DNA of 64,000 nt. Source: JABFSA01 sp963827515 (GTDB lineage: Bacteria; Acidobacteriota; Vicinamibacteria; Vicinamibacterales; UBA2999). The notes below the pieces were generated by a model. It was given only the letters and a program-made list of their open reading frames with translations. It was not told where the DNA came from and searched no databases. Shown here piece by piece: positions 10,677 to 19,185 of the stretch. The first letter of the stretch is position 1, and each line of letters opens with the position of its first letter. Location: the NCBI GenBank assembly GCA_963827515.1, contig CAWHBF010000033.1:147092-211091 (forward strand). The letters are read 5' to 3'. A program made the position numbers and the translations under genes.

Positions 10677-11717
10677 ATGACACATTCTGCCTTGCACGCC
10701 TCAGATCGGCCGCAATCCACGGTCTTCACAAGCGCCGCCGCCGTCGTGCTGGTGCTTACGACGAGCGCTTGCCTGGTGGGCGGTAATCTTCGGCCCACGC
10801 TTGAAGTTCCTACCGAAGCAGATATCGCGCGTCTCTGGCAGGCGCCTGCCGACCTCGAACAGCGGGACCTTATCTACGGCCCCGGCGGCGAGGCGCTCAT
10901 GCCCGACGCCGAGAAGCCTTTCACCTTCGTGGCTGTCGACAGCAAAGGGTATAGCGGCGGCTACGACGTCCGCGACTCCGATGGCCTGGAGTGGAGCGTC
11001 AAGCTGGGGCCCGAAGCGCAGACAGAGGTGGTGATGTCCCGAATCCTCTGGGCCCTCGGCTATCACCAGCCGCCGACCTACTATCTGCCTCGCTGGACGC
11101 TGACAGGCACCCAATCCGGAGCACAGGAGGCCGGGCGTTTCCGACCGAAGCTGCCGGATTCCAAAGTGGTCGCCGAATGGTCGTGGTACGAGAACGACTT
11201 CCTGAACACCCAGCCGTTCAAGGGACTCGTCGTGGCCAACGTGCTGCTGAACAACTGGGACTGGAAGACATCGAACAACAAGGTGTACGAAGTCACGGGA
11301 CCGAGCGGCGGAGGCGTCCAACAGCGCGCGATCGTTCAGGACCTTGGGGCGTCGCTGGGCAAGACCGGGTATCCGGTGCTTCTCGCCTGGCTCCCTATGC
11401 GGGGGCTTGGACAGGGATCGCGAAATGACCTCGAGGACTTCGAGTCTCAGGGCTTCATCAAGGGTGTCGAGGGCACGAAAGTCGACTTTCACTACCGTGG
11501 CATCCACAAGTCGCTCGTCGACACATTGAGCGTGGCTGATGTGGAGTGGACGTGCCGATTGATGACACGGCTCTCCGATAGCCAATGGCACGACGCGTTC
11601 CGAGCCGCAGGATACGACGATGACCATGCACGTCGCTACGTAGCCAAGATCAAGGCCAAGGTCGCACAGGGCCTTATGGTCGCGGAGGCCGGTGACAGTT
11701 TCCGCGCAGGTGCCTAG
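10677..11717 (+). CDS. predicted lipoprotein with kinase-like (HipA/FAM20-like) catalytic signature
   Basis: A 346-residue protein with an N-terminal hydrophobic segment ending in a lipobox-like TTSAC, so it is probably anchored to the outer or inner membrane and faces the periplasm. Four spaced motifs resemble an atypical kinase: Lys in LEWSVKLG (about residue 107), Glu in AQTEVVMSR (about 116), NNWDWKTSNN (about 200, matching the DxKxxN catalytic loop pattern) and VQDLGASLG (about 222, DFG-like). The family fold call is inference from these motifs. The ATG at 10677 is preferred over an upstream in-frame start because it places the signal peptide near the N-terminus. The gene stands alone between divergent and convergent neighbours. 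Confidence 0.6.
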   Translation: MTHSALHASDRPQSTVFTSAAAVVLVLTTSACLVGGNLRPTLEVPTEADIARLWQAPADLEQRDLIYGPGGEALMPDAEKPFTFVAVDSKGYSGGYDVRDSDGLEWSVKLGPEAQTEVVMSRILWALGYHQPPTYYLPRWTLTGTQSGAQEAGRFRPKLPDSKVVAEWSWYENDFLNTQPFKGLVVANVLLNNWDWKTSNNKVYEVTGPSGGGVQQRAIVQDLGASLGKTGYPVLLAWLPMRGLGQGSRNDLEDFESQGFIKGVEGTKVDFHYRGIHKSLVDTLSVADVEWTCRLMTRLSDSQWHDAFRAAGYDDDHARRYVAKIKAKVAQGLMVAEAGDSFRAGA

Positions 11718-11726
11718 GCTGAGCTC

Positions 11727-12530
11727 CTACGTCTTCTTTCCGATGGCGTCGGTCCACAGCTTGATGTGGTCGGGCCTCATGCTGCCGTGGGGTGGCAGCC
11801 GGGCGTCGACATATCCCGACTCGAGGTCGTGAAGGTACTGTTCGCGTGAGAGGAGCGTTCCGAAACAGGCGCGGTTGGCAGGTTCCTGCTTCTGCTCGGC
11901 GAGCCGCTTCGTGAGCGCATCGACAACAGCGGGGGGCACGCAGTCGCGGCGGTCCGGATACACGAATCCAAACAGCACCAGGTGACTCAGGAGGACAGGC
12001 CAGTGGTCGCCGAAGCGAGTGAGGAGTCTGGGCCAGTCGAGACCCTTTCCGGCCTCCCGCAGCAGATGGAGGACGTCGGCGCCATCGAACCGCTCGCGTT
12101 CCTGAACGAAGGCCTTCGACCAGATCATCTCTTCCGGTGGACAGAGTCGAAGACGCAGGCCGAGAACCTCACTCTCGGCCGCATGCGTGAACCACTCATC
12201 ATCGACCACCGCGACGCCGTTGCCCGAGGCGAACACCACATCCATGAAATCTTCGCCGCGTCGCACCTTCGCGAGCCAGTGGGGGTACAACAGCTCCGTT
12301 CGGTAGCCAGAGGCTTCGAACACTTGTAGCGTTCGTGTGCAGTCCGAACGGCGCACGAAGATGTCCAGGTCCTTCGTCTCGCGTTGAATTTCGGTATAGC
12401 GCGCAAACGCAAACGTCCCGCCAACCAGGAACGAAATGTCGCTCGACGCGAGAAGACCGAGGGCATCGGCATAGAAGCCGGTCCGCGGATCTTCGCCGCC
12501 TGCGCCATGGCTCTGTGGGACCTGAGTCAT
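11727..12530 (-). CDS. nucleotidyltransferase family protein
   Basis: This 267-residue protein has a nucleotidyltransferase-like N-terminal half: FLVGGTFAFARYT (residues about 34-46) followed by TKDLDIFVRR (about 52-61), the GG...DxD arrangement of the polymerase-beta fold. A later Glu-rich segment CPPEEMIWSKAFVQ resembles the C-terminal part of uncharacterised NTase families. It overlaps the upstream metallophosphoesterase gene by 4 bases (ATGA), so the two form an operon transcribed leftwards. It faces the kinase-like lipoprotein gene tail to tail with 9 bases between stops. The nucleotide acceptor is unknown. Confidence 0.7.
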   Translation of the reverse strand: MTQVPQSHGAGGEDPRTGFYADALGLLASSDISFLVGGTFAFARYTEIQRETKDLDIFVRRSDCTRTLQVFEASGYRTELLYPHWLAKVRRGEDFMDVVFASGNGVAVVDDEWFTHAAESEVLGLRLRLCPPEEMIWSKAFVQERERFDGADVLHLLREAGKGLDWPRLLTRFGDHWPVLLSHLVLFGFVYPDRRDCVPPAVVDALTKRLAEQKQEPANRACFGTLLSREQYLHDLESGYVDARLPPHGSMRPDHIKLWTDAIGKKT

Positions 12531-13261
12531 AAAGGAACGGTCTCCGTCGTCGTCGCGGGCAGTTCGATGATACGGAAGGGAGGACGGTCCGGAAACATCC
12601 GCACGAGCAGAGGCTGAGAGACGTTGTAGACGGGTACCTTGCCGGCGGTCACGCCTTCGAGCTGACCCCGATGCGCGTGTCCGTGAATGACGACGGTGAC
12701 CGGATAGCGGCTGAGAGGCTCCTCGAGCCGGCTCGAGCCGAGGAAGGGGTAGACCTCGAGGGGCTCGCCCTCGACCGTTTGCTCGACTGGCGCGTAGTGC
12801 AGCAGCGCTACGATCTGGGGCGTTCGCAGACGGGCCAGCGCAGCTTCGAGCTTCAGGGCCTCGTCCACCGCCTCACGGACGAATTGTTTAATGGTTCGTT
12901 CGCCCCAAGGGCCCAGGGCGCGCTGACCGAATCCTCCCGCGAATCCTTTCACCCCGGCGATGCCGATGCCACGTACCTCGCACGCATCTCCGTCGAGGAT
13001 CGTCACCCCGGCGCCGGCGATGATGTCACGGACCTGGTCCTGTTGATCGGATTCGAAGTCGTGGTTCCCGAGCACGGCGACAACAGGGATCCGCACTGTC
13101 GAAAGCGCGCGCGCCACCATGTGGGCTTCCTCCGGCCGGCCGTGATCAGTCAAGTCTCCCGCCAGGAGCAGGAGATCGGCGGACTCGGCGATCTGTGCGA
13201 ACGAGGCCTGGACCGCCGCCTGTGAGGCCTGGCTGCAGTGGAGATCGCCAATCGCCGCCAT
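12527..13261 (-). CDS. metallophosphoesterase
   Basis: A calcineurin-like phosphoesterase of about 244 residues. The dinuclear metal motifs are present: MAAIGDLHCS at the N-terminus (DxH), LLLAGDLTDHG (GDxxD), VLGNHDFE (GNHD), and the C-terminal HYAPVE and VIHGHAHRGQ (GHxH). I choose ATG 13261 because the first motif begins there; an upstream in-frame extension is Arg/Gly-rich and unlike the family. It is the first gene of a two-gene operon with the nucleotidyltransferase. There is no signal peptide. It probably hydrolyses a phosphodiester or phosphomonoester, with unknown substrate. Confidence 0.85.
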   Translation of the reverse strand: MAAIGDLHCSQASQAAVQASFAQIAESADLLLLAGDLTDHGRPEEAHMVARALSTVRIPVVAVLGNHDFESDQQDQVRDIIAGAGVTILDGDACEVRGIGIAGVKGFAGGFGQRALGPWGERTIKQFVREAVDEALKLEAALARLRTPQIVALLHYAPVEQTVEGEPLEVYPFLGSSRLEEPLSRYPVTVVIHGHAHRGQLEGVTAGKVPVYNVSQPLLVRMFPDRPPFRIIELPATTTETVPL

Positions 13262-13676
13262 TCGAATGATGTTGGTGGCCAATACGTTGATGTTACCTGC
13301 CGGGCTTCCGGAGCCACGACGTTCTTCCCCGCCGGTGGAGCGTTCTTTGCTTCGGTAGCACTGCGGAGGATTCAGATGGCAGACCACGACGAGCAACTGG
13401 CGCACATGACACAACGGCAGCCCAACCAGGACGAGTGGAGGGGGCCTCGGTCATCACACCAGCAAATCCCTCGCGGCCCCAATGAACCGCGAAGCCGAGA
13501 GCCGCGACGCGAGGGTAATTCTCAGCATGGAAACCCGCAGGTCGAGAACCAAGATCCGCGCCAGGGTGACGTGCTCAGAGAAAATGTCGGCGCCCCGTTC
13601 AACCCTCTTGTGATCAAGTGGCACACACAGGGCCGATAGTCCGAAGTTAACGTCAGAACGAGACGGGACGTGTGGC
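13262..13676. other. 415-base region without a supported gene
   Basis: The interval lies between divergently transcribed metallophosphoesterase and methyltransferase genes. Open frames exist on both strands, but none shows a family motif, a ribosome binding site or plausible composition. It should hold both promoters; I cannot point to a clear one. Confidence 0.5.
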
Positions 13677-14348
13677 ATGGGGCTCATGCAGAACAGCACG
13701 AACGATGCCGGGAGAGCGCTCTCAGTCGCCGCGCTCGACAGCCGCATCGTCGATCAGTGCTATACGACGTTCGCCTCGGTCTACGACCGGGTCTGGGGAC
13801 GATTGCTCCACGCGGGGCGTCGTCAGGCCATGCCAGACCTTCAGATCCGAACGGGCGACCGCATACTGGAGGTCGGCATCGGGACGGGTCTCACCGCCTC
13901 GCTTTATCCGGCCACCTGTACGGTCACGGGGATTGACTCCTCGGGGGCCATGCTCCGCGAGGCGGCCAGACACGTGGAGTCGCACCGTCACATCCGCCTG
14001 AGGAAAATGGACGCACAGAACCTCAGGTTTCCCGACCAATCGTTCGATGTCGTGTACGCGGCGTACGTCATCAGTGTGGTCCCTGATCCCGTGGCGGCAC
14101 TCAAGGAGATGTGCCGGGTCTGTCGTGTAGGAGGCCACATCGTGCTGCTCAATCACTTTCTCAGCGACAATCCCGTCGTTTCGAAGCTGGAGCGGCTGAT
14201 CTCGCCGATGACCGCACGGATGGGCTTCCGGGCGGATATCGACCTTGACCTTCTCCTCTCGCAGGCCGGGCTACAGCCCGTGAGCATCCGCAAAGTGAAC
14301 ACGCCGAATATCTGGTCCTTGGTGCGATGCCGGCGCGATAGGAATTGA
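13677..14348 (+). CDS. phospholipid N-methyltransferase-like SAM methyltransferase
   Basis: A 223-residue class I methyltransferase resembling the PmtA (phosphatidylethanolamine N-methyltransferase) branch. It has ILEVGIGTGLTASLYP (motif I, about residue 62), GIDSSGAMLREA (acidic motif), RKMDAQNLRFPDQSFDVVYAAYVISVVPDP (in two blocks, motif II-III) and GGHIVLLNHF. The phrase IVLLNHF and the strongly matching YVISVVPDP block are typical of this branch. It lacks transmembrane segments, so it would act at the cytosolic face. The start may be ATG 13677 or ATG 13686. Phospholipid specificity is inferred from family similarity only. Confidence 0.72.
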   Translation: MGLMQNSTNDAGRALSVAALDSRIVDQCYTTFASVYDRVWGRLLHAGRRQAMPDLQIRTGDRILEVGIGTGLTASLYPATCTVTGIDSSGAMLREAARHVESHRHIRLRKMDAQNLRFPDQSFDVVYAAYVISVVPDPVAALKEMCRVCRVGGHIVLLNHFLSDNPVVSKLERLISPMTARMGFRADIDLDLLLSQAGLQPVSIRKVNTPNIWSLVRCRRDRN

Positions 14349-14495
14349 AACAGGTTTCGGCCCGTCGAAGTGCCGGCTTGGCCGGCCCGCACGCACGCAG
14401 CCATGGTTTGTCATTTCTACAAAGTTCCGAGTTGAATGCACCTCCGGACTCCAGGTACCAACCAATGCGACTTCAGTTCTGTCCCAGGCATCCTC

Positions 14496-16413
14496 TTACA
14501 CGCATGGAGACCTCTTGCACCGCTCCAGCGCCGTCAGGATGGAACGTACCAACTCGGTGACATCGTACGGTTTTGACAAATGGCCATCGAAGCCCGCATC
14601 ACGCGCTCTGGTCTGGTAGTCCGCCGAGGCGTGTGCCGTCAGCGCGATCGCGGCCGTCGCGCCTCCGCTCGCCAGGTCGAGCTGCCTGACGCCCCTCAAG
14701 ACGTCGAATCCATTCACGTGCGGCATGGCCAGATCGCACACCAGCACGTCCGCCGACTCTCGACTCCATTCCCGGAGCGCTTCGGCGCCGCTGGCGGCGA
14801 CACGCACCTCGGCACCGAGGCTCACGAGCAAGGCTGAAAGCACCTCGAGAGCATCGGCATTGTCGTCGACCGCGAGGATGCGAACCCCCGTCAGTCGGGG
14901 CACTGGATCGCCCTGGTGCCTGCGACCGTCTCCTATCGAAGGTAAGAGTGACGCCACAAGTCGAGGCAGGCGGACGAGGAAGGAGGCGCCGAGGTCCGCG
15001 CCGGCGACTCGACACTGCGACCGTTCCGCCGTGGAGCTCGGTGAGTTCCTTCACGATGGCGAGACCGAGGCCCAGCCCTCCATGCTCGCGCGTGATGGAG
15101 CCGTCCGCCTGCCGGAATCTGTCGAATACGTGCGGCAGGAACGCCTCGGATATTCCGACCCCGGTGTCGCGGACGTTCAGTTCCAGCATGTCGCCGGCGA
15201 TCGTGAGGCTCAAGGAGACAGCGCCGGCCGGGGGCGTGAATGTGATGGCGTTCGAGAGCAGATTCCACACGATCTGTTGAAGCCGGATACGATCGCCGCG
15301 CACGACACAGGGCTGGGATGGCACGTCGATGGTCAATTCGATGCCTTTCGCCTGCGCGGTTGGGCGAATGTCATCGACACCGCCCTTGACGACATCTCTG
15401 AGATCGATGGAGTCGAAGGTGAGGTGCACCTTCCCCGTAACGATGCGAGAGACGTCAATGAGGTCATCGATGACCCGCGCCTGAACCTTCGCGTTCCTCG
15501 CAATTCGCGCCAGGGCGTCCTCCGCGGTCTTTTCGTCGACCGTGGTCGTGGTGAGAATCTGCACCCAGCCGAGGATCGCGTTCAGCGGCGTCCGGAGCTC
15601 GTGCGACACGGCGGCCAGGAACTCGTCCTTCAAGCGGCTGACCTCGCGTTCGCGAGCCAGAAGACCCTCTCGCTCAGCTTCCTGGCGACGCAGCTTGTCG
15701 TTGGACTCGACCAGACGGGCGTTCGCTTCGTGCACGCGCCGGAGCATCTCTGTGAACGATCGCACCAGGTCTCCCACCTCGTCTTGCCAGGCGGGGACGT
15801 CGGGCAGCATGAGCTTGTCGGCATCAGGCTGAATGGCACGCGCAGCGTTGGCCAGCTGGATGATCGGCGCGGACACGCTGCGGTTCAGCCGGTGCGCGAG
15901 CACGAACGCGAACGCGCCGGCGATCAGCAGCATCCCGAATCCGGTCAGACCGGTCACGGCAATCCGGCTGTTGATTTCCGTGAGGTCTCTCTCGACGTAC
16001 ACCAGCCCGATGACACGATCGTTCCTTCGGATCGGCGCACTTCCAGCGATCACCTGCCAGGGGACGACAGCCGGCCTGGCCGGAGGACACACGAAGACAG
16101 ATGAACGCTCGAAGCCGGCGAACAGGCCACCATCCGGTAGATACAGACAGGCGCGCATCACCGTCGGCCGTACGCGAACGGTCGAAAGACTCCCGGCCGC
16201 TGCGGCGGAGTCCTTGAAGGTCACAGCGGCCGCCGTGTTCTCAGCAATGACTTCGGCCAACGCGGCGGTTTCGCCCAGCGCGGTCTCACGATAGCGCCAC
16301 AGGTCGAGCAGGATGAGGCCGGTCGTCGCCAACACGAGGGCGGCCGCTGTCACGACCAGCGCCATTGCGACGAGCTTGCGATGGATAGGCAGTTTCGCGA
16401 ACCAGCGCCTCAT
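14496..16413 (-). CDS. hybrid sensor histidine kinase with YfiN-like periplasmic sensor and C-terminal receiver (frame-broken)
   Basis: A membrane histidine kinase of about 640 residues. It has a first membrane segment (residues about 14-36), a periplasmic domain (about 37-150) with ACLYLPDGGLFAGFE as in CHASE8 sensors of YfiN/TpbB, a second membrane segment (about 153-176), HAMP (to about 230), HisKA with AVSHELRTPLNAIL (about 270), HATPase with NLLSNAITFTPP and GLGLGLAIV, and a receiver with ILAVDDNADAL and LVCDLAMPHVNGF. The receiver is reached only by dropping one base near 15003, where VAVSSR continues as GADLGASFLVRLP. It overlaps the upstream YfiR-like gene by 4 bases, so that protein is its likely periplasmic regulator. 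Confidence 0.88.
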
Positions 16414-17006
16414 GCGGGGCCTCCCCGAACGCTGAGGGCCAGTTGTAAGAGCTGGGAGCTGAGTCGCAAGCCGGCCTGATTCGCGGCTTCGACGTTGATG
16501 TCGAACCGCACACGCCCGTCGATCACACGGATGGCCACGATTCCGCCCTCGTCGATGAACGTCGGGGCATCACCGACGGTGAGAATCGGGAGTCCCCGCG
16601 CGCGGTCCAGAAGACCGCTTCGGTCGTGAAGCGACTGGCTCGGCACGAACAACAACTGGCACGCGTCGAGGTCCTGGGGACTGTCGACTTCGCGGACGAC
16701 CAGGGGGTGCGTCCCCAGGCGCTCGCCTGCGATCAATTCCCGGAGCGACGATCCGAAAGGGTTTGGCCGTGCCACGCAGAGCTCGATCCGCTGCAGCCGA
16801 TCCAGCGTTGACTCGGGCCACTCCGTGAACTGGGGAAGTTTCGAGACGAACGCGGCCTTGAGCTGATCCTCTGCCTCCGCGGTCTGGCCGGCGGGATACG
16901 CGGGGCAGAGAAGTGCACCCAGGAGCAAGGCACACCACCGTCCACGTCCCCGCACGGCGCGCGCGCGCCCATGCGTACGCCCGATCCATCCCGCGACAAC
17001 GTGCAT
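16410..17006 (-). CDS. YfiR family (DUF4154) periplasmic protein
   Basis: This 198-residue protein has an Arg-rich N-terminus, a signal peptide ending near PAYPAGQTA and the YfiR/DUF4154 pattern. Visible blocks are LKAAFVSKLPQFTEWP, IELCVARPNPFG, CQLLFVPSQS, LPILTVGDAPTFIDEGGIVAI and the closing RFDINVEAANQAGLRLSSQLLQLA. In Pseudomonas, YfiR represses the diguanylate cyclase YfiN from the periplasm. Here the coupled downstream partner is a histidine kinase carrying a YfiN-like sensor, with a 4-base ATGA overlap. I infer that it regulates the kinase in the same way. Confidence 0.85.
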   Translation of the reverse strand: MHVVAGWIGRTHGRARAVRGRGRWCALLLGALLCPAYPAGQTAEAEDQLKAAFVSKLPQFTEWPESTLDRLQRIELCVARPNPFGSSLRELIAGERLGTHPLVVREVDSPQDLDACQLLFVPSQSLHDRSGLLDRARGLPILTVGDAPTFIDEGGIVAIRVIDGRVRFDINVEAANQAGLRLSSQLLQLALSVRGGPA

Positions 17007-17081
17007 TCGGTTCGCCGTACTGATTAGACTTCTTCCGCTCGCGAAGTCAACACGGCTTTAATGGGTGCGAGGAGGCCTCGC

Positions 17082-17201
17082 CTACCCAGCGCGATCAGCC
17101 GCCCAGAGGCAGATGCCAATGATCACGCACAAAAGGGCGACAACCAGTGGGAAGAGCTCGAAGATAAGCACCGGCAGCCTACAGTGTACCCGTCGCTGCA
17201 T
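17082..17201 (-). CDS. possible small single-pass membrane protein
   Basis: An ATG frame of 39 residues. It starts MQRRVHCRLP and then has a long hydrophobic helix, ILIFELFPLVVALL-like, through residue 33, ending AADRAG. No strong ribosome binding site is visible. It lies 75 bases upstream of the YfiR-like gene in the same direction and could be its leader gene. The membrane-helix composition is the only support. Confidence 0.35.
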   Translation of the reverse strand: MQRRVHCRLPVLIFELFPLVVALLCVIIGICLWAADRAG

Positions 17202-17278
17202 TCGGTCGCGACCGGCCAAAAGGCCACCGCTCCGGTCAATGGCGTGTGCCATGCCACAGTGGGCGCTATTATCGAACC

Positions 17279-19063
17279 ATGAAGCTGCTTGCCACGTATC
17301 TCGCAGACTACTGGCGGCTTGTTGCGCTCGCCCTGGTCCTCGCGGCGATCAACCAGGTCTTCTCCCTCCTCGACCCGTTGATCTTTCGTCACGTCATTGA
17401 TGAATATGCGACGCGCTTCTCGGAGTACACGACGGCTGAGTTCTTCCGTGGCGTGAGCGTCCTCCTTGCCGCGGCCGTCGGAGTTGCCTTCGTCTCACGT
17501 GTCGCCAAAAACTTTCAGGATTACTTCATCAACGTGATCACCCAGCGTCTGGGCGCGCGACTGTATTCGGACGGCATCCGGCACTCGCTCGAGCTCCCGT
17601 ACTCGGTGTTCGAGGACCAGCGGAGCGGCGAGACGCTCGGCAAATTGCAGAAGGTTCGCACCGACGTCGAGAAGCTGATTTCGGCGTCGATAAATGTGCT
17701 GTTCACGTCCCTCGTCGGGATTGTCTTCGTCATGGTCTACGCCTGGAGTGTCCACTGGCTGATCGCACCGATCTACTTCCTCACGGTCCCCGTGCTCGGC
17801 GTGCTGAGCTCTGTGCTCAGCAAGAAGATCAAGGTCATCCAGAAGACGATCGTGGCGGAGACGACAGCCCTTGCGGGAGCGACGACGGAATCACTCCGCA
17901 ATATCGAGCTGGTCAAGAGCCTCGGCCTGGCGCCGCAGGAAATCGCGCGTCTCAATAGCACCACCGACAAGATTCTTCGTCTCGAGCTGAAGAAGGTCCG
18001 CTACATACGCAGCCTCAGCTTCATCCAGGGGACGGTCGTCAACGCGCTGCGCACCACGATCATGTTTCTGATGCTCTACCTGATCTACGTGCAGGCGATC
18101 ACGGTCGGGCAATTTTTCTCGCTCTTCATCTATTCCTTCTTTATTTTCGGTCCGCTCCAGGAGCTCGGGAACATCATCAACATCTACCGAGAGGCGGAAG
18201 TGTCCTTGAAGAACTTCCAGGACATTCTCGACATGAAGAAGGAGCCGCGGCCGCTCCACCCGGTACCGTTGCGCGAGCTGCACCAACTGACGTTCGACCA
18301 CGTCGGCTTTCAGCATCAGACGGCTTCGTCACCCGCGTTGACCGACATCTCCTTCACGGTGACCCGCGGTGACACGATTGCCTTCGTCGGGCCCTCCGGC
18401 GCCGGCAAGACGACTCTGGTCAAGCTTCTCGTGGGTCTGTATCGCCCGCAGGGCGGAGACATTCTGTACAACGGTCACTCCGCGTCGGATGTCGACCTGA
18501 ACGAGTTACGGGAGCAGATTGGATTCGTGACACAGGACACGCAGCTCTTCTCCGGCACGATTCGGGAGAACCTGCTGTTCGTGAGGCCGGGCGCCACCGA
18601 CGCGGAATGTCTGGATGTGCTGCACAAGGCGTCGTGCGACAGCTTGTTGGCCCGAGCCTCCAAAGGGCTGGACACCGTCATCGGTGAAGGGGGCGTCAAG
18701 GTGTCTGGCGGTGAGAAACAGCGGCTGTCGATTGCCCGTGCGCTTCTGCGCCGACCCCACCTGCTGGTGTTCGACGAAGCGACATCATCGCTGGACTCTT
18801 TGACTGAGGAAGACATTGGCCAGACCATCCGGGAGGTCGGGAAGAATCAGGAGGTGATGACCATCCTGATCGCCCATCGGCTGTCGACGATCATGCACGC
18901 CGACCGGATCGTCGTGCTCGAACGCGGAAGCATCACAGAGTCCGGCACGCATGCGCAGCTCCTGGAGGCACGCGGGCTGTACTACGCCATGTGGCGGCAA
19001 CAAATCGGCGAAAAGCGGGCGACGCCTGTCGCTCGTCCGCCGCAGGTGCCTGCGCTTGCCTGA
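17279..19063 (+). CDS. ABC transporter, fused permease and ATP-binding protein
   Basis: A 594-residue type I ABC exporter half-transporter. Six membrane helices fill residues about 10-310. The nucleotide-binding domain has Walker A GPSGAGKTTLV (about 375), the Q-loop IGFVTQDTQLFSG, signature VSGGEKQRLSIARALL, Walker B LLVFDEATSSLD and the switch His in IAHRLSTI. It should act as a homodimer exporting a hydrophobic molecule, lipid or peptide; no adjacent gene names the substrate. ATG 17279 places the first helix near the N-terminus; an upstream in-frame start adds a His/Tyr-rich stretch of 11 residues with no family counterpart. No frame break is seen. Confidence 0.9.
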   Translation: MKLLATYLADYWRLVALALVLAAINQVFSLLDPLIFRHVIDEYATRFSEYTTAEFFRGVSVLLAAAVGVAFVSRVAKNFQDYFINVITQRLGARLYSDGIRHSLELPYSVFEDQRSGETLGKLQKVRTDVEKLISASINVLFTSLVGIVFVMVYAWSVHWLIAPIYFLTVPVLGVLSSVLSKKIKVIQKTIVAETTALAGATTESLRNIELVKSLGLAPQEIARLNSTTDKILRLELKKVRYIRSLSFIQGTVVNALRTTIMFLMLYLIYVQAITVGQFFSLFIYSFFIFGPLQELGNIINIYREAEVSLKNFQDILDMKKEPRPLHPVPLRELHQLTFDHVGFQHQTASSPALTDISFTVTRGDTIAFVGPSGAGKTTLVKLLVGLYRPQGGDILYNGHSASDVDLNELREQIGFVTQDTQLFSGTIRENLLFVRPGATDAECLDVLHKASCDSLLARASKGLDTVIGEGGVKVSGGEKQRLSIARALLRRPHLLVFDEATSSLDSLTEEDIGQTIREVGKNQEVMTILIAHRLSTIMHADRIVVLERGSITESGTHAQLLEARGLYYAMWRQQIGEKRATPVARPPQVPALA

Positions 19064-19090
19064 GGCGTGCTGGATGCGTGGCGGCCTATT

Positions 19091-19182
19091 TGAGAGCGGT
19101 TTGCCGTAGAGCGCACGCTTCAGCGTGCGCGTGTCCGCGGAGGCTAAAGCCTCCGCTCTACGCCGAATCGAAAGCGGTCTAG
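19091..19182. repeat. composite REP/BIME-like palindromic element, copy 1
   Basis: Two facing palindromic units. The first (19106-19131) begins GTAGAGCGC and folds around CTTCAG. The second (19135-19161) folds around CTAAAG and ends GCTCTAC. Flanks (AGAGCGGTTTGC on the left, GAAAGCGGTCTA on the right) recur at 41062-41159. The element ends 4 bases before the start codon of the next gene. Confidence 0.85.
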
Positions 19183-19185
19183 ATC

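Noticed and set aside
13454..13747. A leftward frame and a rightward frame in the gap before the PmtA-like gene
   Set aside because: There is no ribosome binding site, no motif, and one overlaps the start of a supported gene.
14725..16104. A 459-residue open frame opposite the hybrid histidine kinase
   Set aside because: It is antisense to conserved kinase motifs and has no recognisable domain of its own.
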